From contig JBBMOL010000016.1 of assembly GCA_037954665.1 (NCBI GenBank), positions 2,480,001 to 2,544,000 of the forward strand: a stretch of 64,000 nucleotides of DNA, in the 5' to 3' direction. The stretch is from Laguncularia racemosa. Its lineage: Eukaryota > Streptophyta > Magnoliopsida > Myrtales > Combretaceae. Shown here piece after piece: positions 49,068 to 62,039 of this stretch. How positions within the stretch are numbered: position 1 is the first letter of the stretch; every line of letters starts with the position of its first letter. Below the pieces are notes generated by a model, which was given only the letters and a program-made list of their open reading frames with translations, was not told the DNA's origin and ran no database searches. The translations under genes and the position numbers were made by a program.

Positions 49068-49272
49068 AGTTAAATATTAATCTATTGTCTAGTTGTGTAT
49101 ATATGATTGGTAAGTATACACTCCTGACAAGAAATTAGGGATATAAAAAACTTGTCCAAAAGTTAGGTTAGTTAAATATTAATTTATTGTCTAAGTGTGT
49201 ATATATGATTAGTAAATATACACTCGAGATGGGAAATTAGGGATATAAAAAACTTGTCCCAAAGTTAGGTAC
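49068..49272. repeat. 102-bp tandem duplication
   Basis: Copies start agttaaatattaat at 49068 and 49170 and share gtgtatatatgatt, tatacactc and gaaattagggatataaaaaa. Confidence 0.88.
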
Positions 49273-50623
49273 TCTATAAGGTTTAAAAAAGTTTTCAAGA
49301 GGCTTAACCCAAATCTTATAAGGTTTTAAGAAAACTACATAAATCTACCTTGAACTTTAAGCTATTATCAAGTTTCGTTGAGTTAGGTACCTTTATATGT
49401 CCAACTTACTTGCAACCATAGACTCCTTTACCATAATATACTATTATTAGCATGGTTATAAGAAATAAAAATATTTTACAATTTTCCTCAAAAAGTTTAT
49501 TTTATCTTCCTTACCTTATAAAATTTCATACTATTAGTATATAGGAATAACTATATATTTAGTTATTAAATTTTATTTATTTTTTTATTTGAGTTCTTAG
49601 TGTTTTTTTTTATTTGAATCTATAATATTTTTCAAGTTTTACAAAAGACTACTTCCATTAATTTTGTAAAAATTTCATACTCCCTTAATACATCTTAAAT
49701 TCTCATTGGTCCATAATAACTAATATAGTAAAATGATATCATTAAATAATATTATAAAATAATAGATAAATATAAAAACTAAAGAAAGGAAAAAGGCTAA
49801 AAATTACAAAATACCTATCGGAGCACTTGATCAGCCACCTAAGGCCGAAAGGCGGTTAGCTAGCACTCGAATTATTACCAAGTTTAATCAGAATGAATAT
49901 CTTATATAAGTTAACTTATATACATCCCTAGACTTATTTATCATCATTAGGTATTATTCATATGAATATAGACAAGAAAAAAAAGAAGCAAAATCTATAA
50001 ATTCAATTATCTCAAATTATTAATCGATATTATTATCATTACCACACATCATTAATGCCACTCTAAACACCAACAATAAGCATAGTAATTATGAATAATA
50101 TATATATAAGCATAAGTTGTAAAGGCATACTCTTTATTTTTATGTTATGTTTGCTTAATTCTCTCTATTTAAGATTGAATATTTGGATACTAAATTTTAT
50201 TTGTGTTTTCATAATTTATTTCACTACTTTTTAGATGAAATAATAAAAAACTAAAACAAAAATCTACATAAAATCACAAGTAAAGGGAAAACGTCAAAGT
50301 ATTTTTACTATACTTAATATTAATATTTTATTTTGATTTTTAGTTTAGCTTTATTAAGAATAAAATAATCACTATTTTTCAAGAGATTCAAAGCTTTTGA
50401 ACGCACGACGACACTGGCTGCATGGACCTAAAGCAATTATCCTGAAGTAAAAAAAATTAGAAAATAGAAACAAAACATAGAGCAAGTACACTTCATAGAT
50501 CCAGCAAAAAGAAAATACAGTCAGAAAAGGCAACAAGAGGAAAGGCAAGATTAGAGAATAAAAAAAAAAAAGAAAAGAAAAGATGTCCATCACCAGACTC
50601 TTACAAATATCCATTCAGTTGCA

Positions 50624-50644
50624 TCTCTCTCTCTCTCTCTCTCT
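50624..50644 (+). repeat. (CT)n microsatellite in the AMY3 leader/promoter
   Basis: About ten TC dinucleotides lie 58 bp before the alpha-amylase start codon. CT/GA tracts are common in plant 5' leaders and can bind GAGA-binding factors; that role here is inference. Confidence 0.8.
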
Positions 50645-50702
50645 GATTATCATTTCATGGTACGGTACATGCAATAGATCGTAAATCAAGCACTTACTAA
50701 CA

Positions 50703-53700
50703 ATGGTAAGCCTTAGCGTAGAGCCTCTTCTTCACCAGAACCTTCGTCAATTCCCTAAATTCAATCTCTATTCCAAGGCATTCGCGTCGCCTTCTTCCTT
50801 CACTTTTAGGCACAACAATTTCCGCACCAATGGCGGGAGATTTCGCAACTTCAAGTCTCGCCGTTGCTACGGCGCTCTTAAGCTTCAAGCTAATGCTAGT
50901 ACTAGCAGTACTAGTAGTCGTCCTTCTTCAAATGCCCCGACAATCATTGAAAGCTTTGAATCCGGTGGTAGCGATGTTGTGTTCCAGGAGACTTTGTCTC
51001 TCAACCGAACCAAAAAGGTTTTACTCTCTCTCTATTTTTTTTCCTTATACGTGCTTAAAGTTATTGATGAATGATAAATATGTTTACTTATAGTGTATAA
51101 ATGATCGTGGTTCTTTGAATTCAAGTCTATTTATCGATGAATTTCGTGCTTAAAAGTATTATTTTTTTTTTAAGAATCAGTAGAGGATCGATGCATGATT
51201 CGCAATTTTTTTCCCACTTTGTATTCCTCTTTGTTATTTTTTCAATCTAATATTTAATAATTGTTAAATAATTCAATTTCGATTATCTAAAGAATTAATT
51301 ATTATCACTAATAGTCACACACGTGCGTAGTGGCTTGTGAAAGATGGCTGCGCTAGTGGTGACGGTTAAAGTTAAAGTTGGCATTGAAAGTGATCTTATT
51401 TTGATTGAAAAGCCTCGGTTCGTTTTTGATGAGTTGAGAAAGTCAAGTTGTGCCAGAAATGAATCGATTTAAGGGGTGTGAATAAGTTGAATAAAACCTT
51501 TACACATAGATTTTCGACAGATTACATCATAATTATGGCAAGACGAGCCCTGCAAAAAAAAAATAGCTCGATTGTTACTGCGTTGAATAGAGCTCTGGAC
51601 GTCATTGTTATGATCTATAAACTGACAGGTGGAAGGAAAGATTTTCATCAGATTAGATCAAGGGAAGGCTGGGGAGGATTCAAGGCTCACAATTGGCTGT
51701 ACTCTTACTGGGAAATGGATTCTTCATTGGGGAGTGTCTTATATTGATGATGTAGGAAGGTAAGCTTTGGATGATCTTTATGCATACCCCTAGAAGAGTA
51801 TTTTACTTTAATTGTAACTAGAAATATACATAGCCTTAAAGTTGAATTTGGTGGAATGATTTTTTTTCTGCTGTCTATAGTATAACCAGCTATTTTTTTC
51901 CAATTAATAAATTTCAGTGAATGGGATCAACCTCCTGCAGAAATGAGACCTCCTGGATCTGTTCCCATAAAGGTTTGCCATGGCCTGTGACTTCAATTAA
52001 TTTTCTCCAATATACCATACTTTGAGTGGTGTATAACTTTGGTTTGTCTTTTACAATTGAAGGACTATGCTATTGAGACACCTTTGCAAAAATCATCAAC
52101 TACCTTAGAAGGGAGTGAATTTCATGAAGTGGTTATCAGTTTCAAGTCCAACAATGAAGTTGCGGCTATAAATTTTGTTCTAAAGGTTCTAAGCAGCAAT
52201 ATTACAACCGTATGTTTCTTAAATTTCTTAATGAAACTAGTAAAATCCTTGGATTTGTTTTTTTTTTTTTAAGCAGGATGAAGAATCTGGAGCTTGGTAT
52301 CAGCACAGAGGTAGAGATTTTAAGGTACCACTTTTGGACTGCCTTCAGGATGATGGGAATATTGTTGGGTCAAACAGGGGTTTTGGCCTGTGGCCAGGTT
52401 GGTGAATTTTTCCTTTCTTCTTTTCCTGTTAGAAATGAAACTTCTATTTATTAGACCTAAACCATCATTCAGTCCACTTTCTTTCATGTTTTTGGGGAGT
52501 TCACATTATTTCCTTTTCAATTATTTTGAAATTACTTTGTGGATGTGGTTTGTAATTAGATGAAGTCAGCAGGATCATGCAAATGTGCAGTATGTGGCGT
52601 TGATAACTTCTCTTTGTTTTCCAGATCAAAATGAGCTGGAGTGAAATGCTAAACTTCTTGGATTTCTGCTCTATCATTGTCCCAAAGATTTTTTTATGTT
52701 TGCCAGTTTCTTCTCGATTAGATTTATGGAAAAAAATCTCTCATCTTATTTACAAAGAGGCATTTGGTCATTGATAACTAAATTTTTCTGTCCTTCAATT
52801 TTAAATGATCAAATGATGATAAGACAGTTTGATTTTCCTCTCCCAGGGGCTCTGGGACAGCTGTCTAACATGCTTCTGAAAGCAGACACAGCACAATCAA
52901 ACGACCAAGGTACCAGCAGTGGGTTGATTCAATCCAAACAAGCTGATGGGTGTATTGGAGATTTCTATGAAGAGCTGCCTATTTTTAAAGAAGTTCCTGT
53001 TCTCAACTCTCTGAGTGTTTCTGTTAGGAAGTGTCCTGAGACGGCTAGAAATCTTGTATTCTTAGAAACTGATCTATCTGGAGATGTCCTTGTTCACTGG
53101 GGAGTCTGCAGAGATGGTGCAAAGAAATGGGAAATCCCAGATGCCCCATATCCACCTGAAACAATAGTGTTCAAGAGCAAGGCTTTAAGAACAATTTTAC
53201 AGGTATAAAGGATTGTCAACTGAAAGCCAATTCATAGTTATTTGTGGTTAGTTCTGATTTATCTCTCCCAACAAATGGTCCTATCTTTACAGCGAAAAGA
53301 ACAAGGTGATGGAGGTCAAGGACTATTCACTTTGGATGATGAATTTATGGGCTTTCTTTTTGTTCTTAAAGTGGAGGAGAACACTTGGCTAAACTGCAAG
53401 GGTAATGATTTCTATATTCCCCTCTCACCTTCAAGTAGTTTGGTGAAGCTCAAAAAGGATCCTTCAGAAGGAATATATCCATTCGAAAAAACTTCAGAAG
53501 CAGATCAGGAAAGCTCCAGTACTGCATACACCAATGGAATTATCAGTGAGATAAGACATTTGGTTAGTGACATATCCTCTGAGAAGACCCGCAAGGCAAA
53601 GACAAAAGAAGCACAAGAAAGCATTCTGCAAGAAATTGAGAAGTTGGCTGCTGAAGCCTATAGTATATTCAGAAGTTCACTGCAAACCTTTTCAGAGGAA

Positions 53701-56700
53701 ACTATCACAGACACAAAGGAGCTAGAACCTCCTGCAAAGATATGTTCTGGCACAGGCACAGGATATGAAATTCTGTGTCAAGGTTTTAATTGGGAGTCTC
53801 ATAAATCTGGAAGGTGGTATATGCAGCTCAAGGAATCAGCTTCAGAGTTGTCTTCCCTTGGCTTCACTATAATTTGGTTACCTCCACCTACTGATTCTGT
53901 GTCCCCTGAAGGCTACATGCCAAGAGACCTATACAATTTAAATTCTAGGTATTGTCTCACACATCATGTAGGATGTGTTCTTCATAATATTTGAATCAGT
54001 AAAAGTTGGCCTTAGACTTGGTCATTTAGTTTTTTTGAAAGCATAAAGCCTAATTGAAAGATTTGCATTGCTCAACTGATTAATTACAAAGGATGCATGA
54101 AGTATGGATTATTTGCAACCTAGGGTGCTGATATCAGCATTTGTCGCATTCTAACATGTTATAAAAGAGATATATGTAGTATACATACGTACATATAATT
54201 GTAGACACATTAGCATGAATTATTGCTAAAATAGTCATAAAGGTGGTATTAAATGGTCTATTGCTATTACTTGATGTATTTCTGGTCAACCATCATGGAT
54301 GGATTTTGGATTTTCAGTGTTTTCTATTTCGTTTCAAAGTAGAGATGAGAATCTCTTTAAGGAATGCCTTTGTTCGAATATTCATTTTTGTAACTTAGAA
54401 AGAAAAGGATACATAATTTCCTGTTCTTCCATTAGGAAGAGGAGGGATCTCTTAGCACGCATAATTTCTATGTTTGTAAATGGTCTAATGTGCATAGGTT
54501 CTCCAATTTTAATGTGTAGTTTAAGTTTTTCTCTGAATTTATTCTTTATCATGCATTATATCTAGCCAAAGCAAAAGAGTCATGCTTTGTATAATTCACT
54601 GGGCAAATATGGACATGAATTTTTTCTTTTAACATCAGATATGGAACCATTGATGAATTGAAGAATGTTGTGAAGACATTCCATGGAGTTAATATAAAAG
54701 TTCTTGGTGATGTAGTCTTGAATCACCGTTGTGCACAATACAAGAACCAAAATGGTATTTGGAATATCTTTGGTGGGCGTTTAAATTGGGATGACCGGGC
54801 CGTTGTTTGTGATGATCCGCATTTTCAGGTACTTGGTTTTGGTTTATGTTATCCATAAAAATGATATTCATCCAATTGGCTTTGAGGGTTTTAAACTTCA
54901 AACCGGAAGGCTTCACCTTTTATTACTGCTTAGTTTTCAACTGAAGAATGTAAAAGCACATTGTTTTCTCTATAATACTCCATAACTGCACATTCAAAAG
55001 GATAAAGTTGTCTAGATTCTTGAGGTCTGTTCATTGCATGTCCTTGATTTCTAGTGGAGTTTTCTCTCATACTACTCCTAGGGAATTAACAAACTTGCAG
55101 AGGTCATATATGAAAGGGTGTCATTCCACATCTCAAACAAACAACCCTCTTGTATATTTGCATTGTGTGGACCTATTCAAATGACCCAAAGGAAGATCAA
55201 CTCTCTGATGCATGATAAATAGGAAGCTTTAAAAAATGTCATAAGCCTGCATATTGTGATTAGCATTCGATGGGGATTTCTAAAATAGGATCATAATAAA
55301 AAAATCTGATTGAATTTATCTTTATTTTATTTGTTTTTATGTCTTTCTCTAAACTATTGGCCAATTTTATGCCATGGCTTTTATAAATGGTCATGTGATA
55401 TCTTGTAAACCATGTTGAGATTTGATTAAATAATCTTTTATCTTTACTTCTAACCTGGTAAAATCCCATGCTGCTGTGGTTATCAGTTCACAATTAATAG
55501 ATTAACAATGTTGTATTTATAAGATGTTATAAATATGGTGTAAACATGGTTATTTATCTATACAAACATATATAATATGTTATAGCTTTATTGAAAATTG
55601 ATAGTCTTTGTATATTTATATGGAAACATATGTCATTTGAAAGAGTTACATTCCTTTAAAATGTAGGAAAGTGACGTTGACATTGCTGCATTTTTAAATG
55701 AAGTCATGCAGATTTTTCAATCTCTAAAAGTTACCTGCTTTCCATAAAGATGAAAAACATGTCTATGGGCATATGATTGTTGTACAAAATTTTATTTGAA
55801 ATCATATATATATAAAAGATTTATATCATATATCCCTCTCCCCTTTCTTTTATGTTTCTGGCCAGAAATATCGATTCTGTTGGTTCCCTTAGATATCATT
55901 GTCATCTCCTCCTGCCACTCTATTGACTTTTCCATCACTTGGATTTTTATAGTAGTATTGTCATTCTTCTTGTTCCTGCTTTGAATTAGTTCAGGGTAGT
56001 GCATGGATGTGACAGGAAAGGGTGAGAGAGGGGGGCACTGTTAGGATGAGAATGCAGAAGAAGAAAACCAAGCGGTTCAATGAGAAGAACTGGTATGGGG
56101 GAAGAAGACTGAGGAGAGATCAAGAGATCTATGAAGACAGAAAAGTGCTTTTACCCTAGTGAATATAAAAATAGAACCACCATTATGTTCTTCTAGATCA
56201 ACTATTAGATGAATTGATGGTAGTCATAATATCAAAGAGGGAGATAAAAATTCAAATCTTGGTCTCCTGATTTTGTCTCTAATTATTTCCATATAATAGG
56301 CTCTAATATTATTGACCACAAGGGAGGGAGAGTATGGAATTTTTTTTCTTAAAAAAAAGAACAAAACCAGGTTTGTCTATTAATTTAAGCTTTTAATGAG
56401 TTGGTCGTGACATTGAATTTTATTATACCCATTTATTGCAAATTTAATGATACAAAAAATTTGAACATGTGTATAGATTATTTTAAGTTTCTAATCCCAC
56501 CTAATAAAATCACCTTATAGGTAAATCTATATATATGTTAATGGGTGCCATGGGGGACTTGCTAAGATGCCAAATATGAAAACCCTTCACCTTTCCATAC
56601 ACTTGCTTCTTTGTTAAGAGTGTAATCAATGTTGGAAAGACCCATTATGGAACCCATATTTATATAATTTTTGGGCATGATTAACTTCTCATTGTCATAT

Positions 56701-59700
56701 TTTATGATATTGGACTGCAAGAAATTTCTTAGTCCTTTGTATGGTTTATATAATGAATTAAGTTGCTGGATAAAAGAGATTTTAAGGTATTGGATAAAAC
56801 CCAAAAAATTTGTACATGTATTTGATGGTACAAAAGTTTATTTCACTAGAAAAAAAATAAGTTCAACCTTAAAACAAAAACTATAACCCTATATTATCTT
56901 AATTTTTTTTGCTATTGTATTCATGCAATACTCATTCGGTATATGCTCATGTTGATGTGAAAAATATGCTGATGTCATTACAAAAAGTCGTGGCCTATAC
57001 TGTACAAACCAAATATGGTATAGGAGGATTATGTAGTACTGTTCTTCTTGTACAATACTTTTCTATTCTCCTTGTACTATTTAGTTCTATCAACCAAATG
57101 CTATCTAAATTTCTATGGTAAAAGAGTCCATGACAAATTCAAAACAAAACTCTTAAGCTGATCTTTCATCAGAAGAAAACAAATTGTCACCACCGGTTCT
57201 TATAATATGCAAGGCTTATGGAAGGTTCTAATCACATTATTTTGTTTTACAGGGAAAAGGCAACAAAAGTAGTGGGGATAATTTTCATGCTGCCCCTAAC
57301 ATTGATCATTCACAAGATTTTGTGAGAAAGGACCTCATAGAATGGTTACATTGGCTGAGGTTAATATTTTTTATTTTTTATTTTTTTGTTAAACTTAACA
57401 CCATTCTTTTTGTTTTGTTTTTTTTTTTTGTTTGACATTCCATCTTTTCAACTCAAAGAGAGGATACCTTTTGGTTTATGTTGTTTACATTTGAGACACC
57501 ATTGAAACTTAGATATCTGGATACTGAAGTAGGATTCCCTAATCTTAGCCATCAATCCAAGTAGCTACTTTCTTGTTGTGTCTTCCAAGTCATAGCTATT
57601 GTCACTAATATAAATTGCTGAAACTTTGATGCATTTCAGTTTTTTAACAAAAAAATTTGATATCCTGAATCAACAAGAATATAGCTTATTATGTCTCTGG
57701 TGAATAAAGAAAAATCCACCTTTTGGTTTGTAGTTAGTTGCCTAACTCTGCCAGATTGAGAAATTCTTTCATTGACAGCCTTATCCATGTTGTTTTGCCA
57801 GACTTCGTTAGGTACTTCTGAACCCAATTGCTTGGAAAGAAAAAACTGCTGTACAAGCATGAATATTGAATGGAGTGAGAAACCAAGCCATATGACTTTC
57901 TAATCAGTTATCTTGTAAATGGAAATCTGGAGGTCAAGGGTGAAAGGTGAATCGTACTTGGATGGAGACCAATAATGCCCATAGATTTTATCATGGCAAG
58001 GAAAATTTGTTGCTTATTGAGAGAATAAGTGTTAATCATTTTCAGCCCAACTGCCTTGTCATAGCTCTGTTTAGTGAAATATTATCCAAAAGTTTTGTTG
58101 GTATTGACAAAGGCAGTTATGTGGTTAGTGCAGACTAAATATATCCGAATATTGAGTAATTGTAAAGTACATTTTCTCTTTCACCATATGTCTGACTGTT
58201 CAACTATCATTGGAACAACTCTTGCCTAGTAAGCTTTAACTCCCCTATCAAATAGTACAAGTCTTGTTTTTAGAACTGCCTCAGATGATGGCTCAAGTCA
58301 AGCTGGAGTATTCACTGTCCACATTTGCAGTCTACCTGAATTAAGAAATGTTCATTACAGTCCAGTTACTGGTGTATTTGAAGATAAATAAACCCAATAC
58401 TTGTTCAGTACACAAAAGCACAGTATATCTGTAAAGGAAGAAACCCAATACCTGTTCAGTGCGTAAAAATCCATTGTCTCCCATAGTAGATAGCTGTGGC
58501 ACATTTAAGCATGTTTTTCTTAGGCTGACATTTAAAGCATGTTAAGTTTTCCACATTGTTTGTGTATGTATGCCCATTTTGACTACTTATATGGTGTGAC
58601 GAAACTTTTCATTCTGGAAGATGAAGTGTATCCTTTTTCCCCATATATAGGCAACAATAATCAGATTAAAAGGGAATAAGAGGTATCCAGATGAGGGAAG
58701 ATCTGTCCTGGGGGTCTCTTTATTTCTGGATGAATCAACTCCTTTTCTATTGATGATGAAATGCATGCATTGTGATCTTGTTGAAGTATGCCATCCTATT
58801 TTTACTTGTGTCCCACAGGAAAAGTTTAGTTGATGCATCACTCAACAATTGTCACCTGTAGGGATGAAATTGGATATGATGGATGGAGGCTTGATTTTGT
58901 AAGAGGTTTTTGGGGTGGTTATGTCAAGGACTACTTGGATGCCAGTGAACCATACTTTGCAGTTGGTGAATATTGGGATTCTCTGAATTACACATATGGC
59001 GAAATGGATCACAACCAAGATGCACACCGGCAGAGAATCATTGACTGGATAAATGCTACTAGTGGAACAGCAGGAGCATTTGATGTCACCACAAAGGGGA
59101 TTCTTCATTCTGTAAGTACTAATCTTTGGCATTATTTTGAGATGGATGGAATCTTGTGAAAGTTTCTGATTCTTAAAATGAGGAAAATATGTTCTTGCTA
59201 ACGTTGTTTATGGGAAAAAAAAAAAAAAAGGAAAAAAGGCAAACTGTGTTTTGCTGTAGCAATTGCACAGATGAAGTAGGCTAGCTATCACTATTTGACC
59301 CTAAAGTCACAACCAGCATCTTCATAGTTTCACAAGAAAAGGTGCTAGCTGTTATATGCTCATTAATACATGTTTTTTTGGTGCTTATTGGTAATTCTGG
59401 CTTGAATATATTAGGAGGATTGATAAGAAAACCATATTGAAATGCAGATTAGTCTCAGAATAATAATGCAGTCTTTTCTTTACTGTGCAAAACTTTTGCA
59501 CTAGTTTTCAAATCCTTTTGCTTGGGTCTGTGTCAAATTATTGGTGCTTACTTACATCAGATCCTTCTATAGGCACTGCAAAGATGTGAATATTGGCGAT
59601 TATCAGATCAGAAGGGAAAACCTCCAGGGGTTGTTGGATGGTGGCCATCTCGTGCTGTTACTTTCATTGAAAATCATGATACAGGTTCTACTCAGGTATG

Positions 59701-61394
59701 AATATTGTAATTCTAATTTTGCAATTTCAGTGCTATCCCCTGAAACAGGAACTATTTTCTTTCCAAGTGGAGGATTACACAAAATGAATAATTCACTGTA
59801 AGTAATCTTGAAGAATTCACATATTGGGCTATATCAAACACTCAAAAGCTTTAGTCAATTATTCACTGGACGCATACCAATCAAATTGTTTCTTGACTTT
59901 TGTTTAGTCTAATGTGAATTCATTTGTTCACTTTCTAGTGCTTCTTTCCTGACAGATAAATAAAACGGTTGATTCCGGCTTTGATCTTGAATCTATTGAG
60001 CTTTGGTACCCATCTAAGAAAATTAAACAAGCTCACTATGATTAACTGGAAGAGATTATTCTGTTTATTCTGCTAAATGCTTTCAAGACTTCGGTTGATT
60101 CAATTTCACATTCTTCTGTATTAAAATTACAGAATAGAAATGAGGGTTAGAAAGAGGTAAAGGTAGATGTTATTTTGTTCTTTACAGACATGTGATTAAT
60201 CACCCAGGTGAAGCTTAGACAGCAATACCTGGGTACTTACTGCTTAGAATATCAATTTGAGTCCAATATTTTCTTCAGGGACATGATATCAGAAGTCTGT
60301 AAAAGACGTCATAGTGTTTGCTCTTTAGTCTTTTCATGATTCTTCTCTTGGATAAGCCTGATAGTGGATAATGCCTGGAAATGATCTTACTCTTTCTGCC
60401 ACTGCTACTCTTGAAGGGTCACTGGAGATTTCCAGAAGGAAAGGAAATGCAAGGATATGCTTATATCCTGACCCATCCAGGCACACCAGCAGTATTCTAT
60501 GACCACATTTTCTCTCACTACAAATCTGAAATTGGATCACTTATCTCTTTGAGGAACCGCAACAAGATCCACTGCCGTAGCACGGTGAGTATGGCATAAA
60601 TAAATAGTGACCCTACTTCTTGTTCATTACAATATACAGCATTAAGCAAAAGAGAAAGAAATCATGGGATGGCAAATGTGGATTATTGCGGAAAAATGTC
60701 TAGTTTATGGTTGCCAATTTTGGTTTTCTTTCTTCTTTTTGGGTGCCTGGGATGCATTCCCCCAGGCCCTGCACCCATCCCCCAAAAATATTCTGAAAAA
60801 TAAATGAGCTGTTCCCAGGTGCAGGAATTTGCCTCCTATGAGGCCTTAGAATTGAGGCTTATTGTCCAGCATCCGCTATTGCTCCCAAGGTAAAGCCCTG
60901 TTTCCAGGCAACAGCTCATTTATTTGTTGACGTTCTTTTAAGCATCTAACCCTCAATTAGCCAGCCATGATGAGAAGGGAAGAAAAAACCTCTCAATAGC
61001 CCATCTGGCTTGTCTCTGAACTGAAGTGCCGGCATTAGCAAGAACATCATGCCAATCTCAAGACCCTTCTGCATGGTCTATATTGCTGCCTGGAAATATT
61101 ATTCATATATTAAACGAAAAGGAGTAGCTAACCATTATCTAAACAATTCATTGTCAGTTTCTCTGTGACACCACAGGCAGGATGCTACTAGTAGCCTGAC
61201 TTGATTAATGCATTCATTTCGTTTATTTATAGGTCCAAATCACTAAGGCTGAGAGGGATGTATATGCGGCCATCATGGATGAGAAAGTTGCGATGAAGAT
61301 TGGACCGGGTCACTATGAACCTCCAAGTGGTCCCCAAAGATGGTCGGTAGCTATTGAGGGAAGAGACTACAAGGTCTGGGAAGCTGTCCCCTAA
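50703..61394 (+). CDS. AMY3: plastid alpha-amylase, AMY3 type (two CBM45 + GH13), 13 exons
   Basis: Exons: 50703-51017, 51629-51759, 51918-51972, 52063-52185, 52277-52397, 52847-53202, 53293-53948, 54639-54828, 57253-57359, 58862-59111, 59573-59695, 60417-60584 and 61233-61394. All introns are GT..AG; total 2757 nt, 918 aa. Residues 1 to about 62 form a Ser/Arg-rich chloroplast transit peptide. Two CBM45 starch-binding modules follow (GKWILHWGVS at 133-142; VHWGV at 331-335 with Trp343), then a helical linker (about 430-510) and the GH13 barrel. Catalytic blocks: DVVLNH (exon 8), GWRLDF with nucleophile Asp696, GEYW with acid/base Glu721, ENHD with Asp804. It is an endo-acting 1,4-alpha-glucan hydrolase in the stroma, acting in leaf starch breakdown, especially under stress. 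Cys529 and Cys617 match the redox pair of Arabidopsis AMY3. The frame is intact. Confidence 0.96.
54829..57252. other. AMY3 intron 8 (2.4 kb)
   Basis: The longest AMY3 intron. AT-rich; no repeat or element boundary recognised. Frames such as 55792-56004 minus and 56671-56886 plus have no domain. Confidence 0.6.
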
Positions 61395-61820
61395 TTCTGA
61401 AAGGACAACAATGCGTTGATGACCGAGTATATACTATAAAGAGTTATTATTGAAGATGTTATCCCTGCGAAGTCTTCCAATATTCTCCTCCCAAACTCTT
61501 GTAAGCCTGGTCCGGATTGCTTGGTCATGTAAGGAGGTGTCTAAAACCTAAAATTGGTAACTATTGTTTTTTTTTTTTCCCTAAATCTGGAATAGGAACC
61601 TGGCATTGGAATGGATTGATGGGTTGTTCACCTAGCGATGAAAAGGCCGTTAGCTGACGATGACTGGACAACAAAATCTGAAAGAGTTAATATATTTATA
61701 CCACGATATACATTTTGGGAAGATTGTGAAAGGATATTGTATCTATAGGACATTGTAGTTATACTGTATATACAGGTACACGAGTATATGACGCATAAGA
61801 TTATATTCTTTCCTCGATTT
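61395..61820 (+). other. AMY3 3' untranslated region (approximate)
   Basis: Sequence after the stop at 61394. No canonical AATAAA was found close by. The tatatttataccac and tgtatatacagg stretches at about 61690-61780 are the kind of U/A-rich signals plants use, so cleavage is likely in this interval. Confidence 0.4.
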
Positions 61821-61923
61821 TGTCATCTACGAAAGCTTTTTCCTGGATGTTTGGGAAATGGATTGCCATTTCCTTCTCGATTCAGGTTTTGGGTTTGTCT
61901 TATCCTCTTCATTAACCGTTGAT

Positions 61924-62004
61924 GGTAGCGTTTGGTTTTGCAATACAACTCGTTCATGAGTAGTATTGCGTCATAACATGAGACGCAAAGAAAAACAAAC
62001 GGGC
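61924..62004. repeat. imperfect hairpin, possibly a small inverted-repeat element
   Basis: gcaatac (about 61939) pairs with gtattgc (61963-61969), and the outer cgtttggttttgc pairs loosely with gcaaagaaaaacaaacg near 61984-62000. The left end tagcgtttggtt resembles the end of the 14083-14973 insertion. No target duplication was identified. Confidence 0.3.
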
Positions 62005-62039
62005 CAACGCATTCCCATGGCATGTTCATCTCCTTCCTT

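Noticed and set aside
50372..50614. 80-codon minus-strand Phe/Leu-rich frame resembling a membrane protein
   Set aside because: The hydrophobicity comes from A-rich plus-strand DNA in the AMY3 upstream region; no conserved motif.
51478..51747. 89-codon frame starting in AMY3 intron 1
   Set aside because: It overlaps AMY3 exon 2 in the wrong frame. The correct frame from 51629 gives the CBM45 sequence and joins exon 1 and exon 3.
58842..59132. 96-codon minus-strand frame
   Set aside because: Antisense to AMY3 exon 10, which carries the catalytic Asp and Glu in the plus frame.
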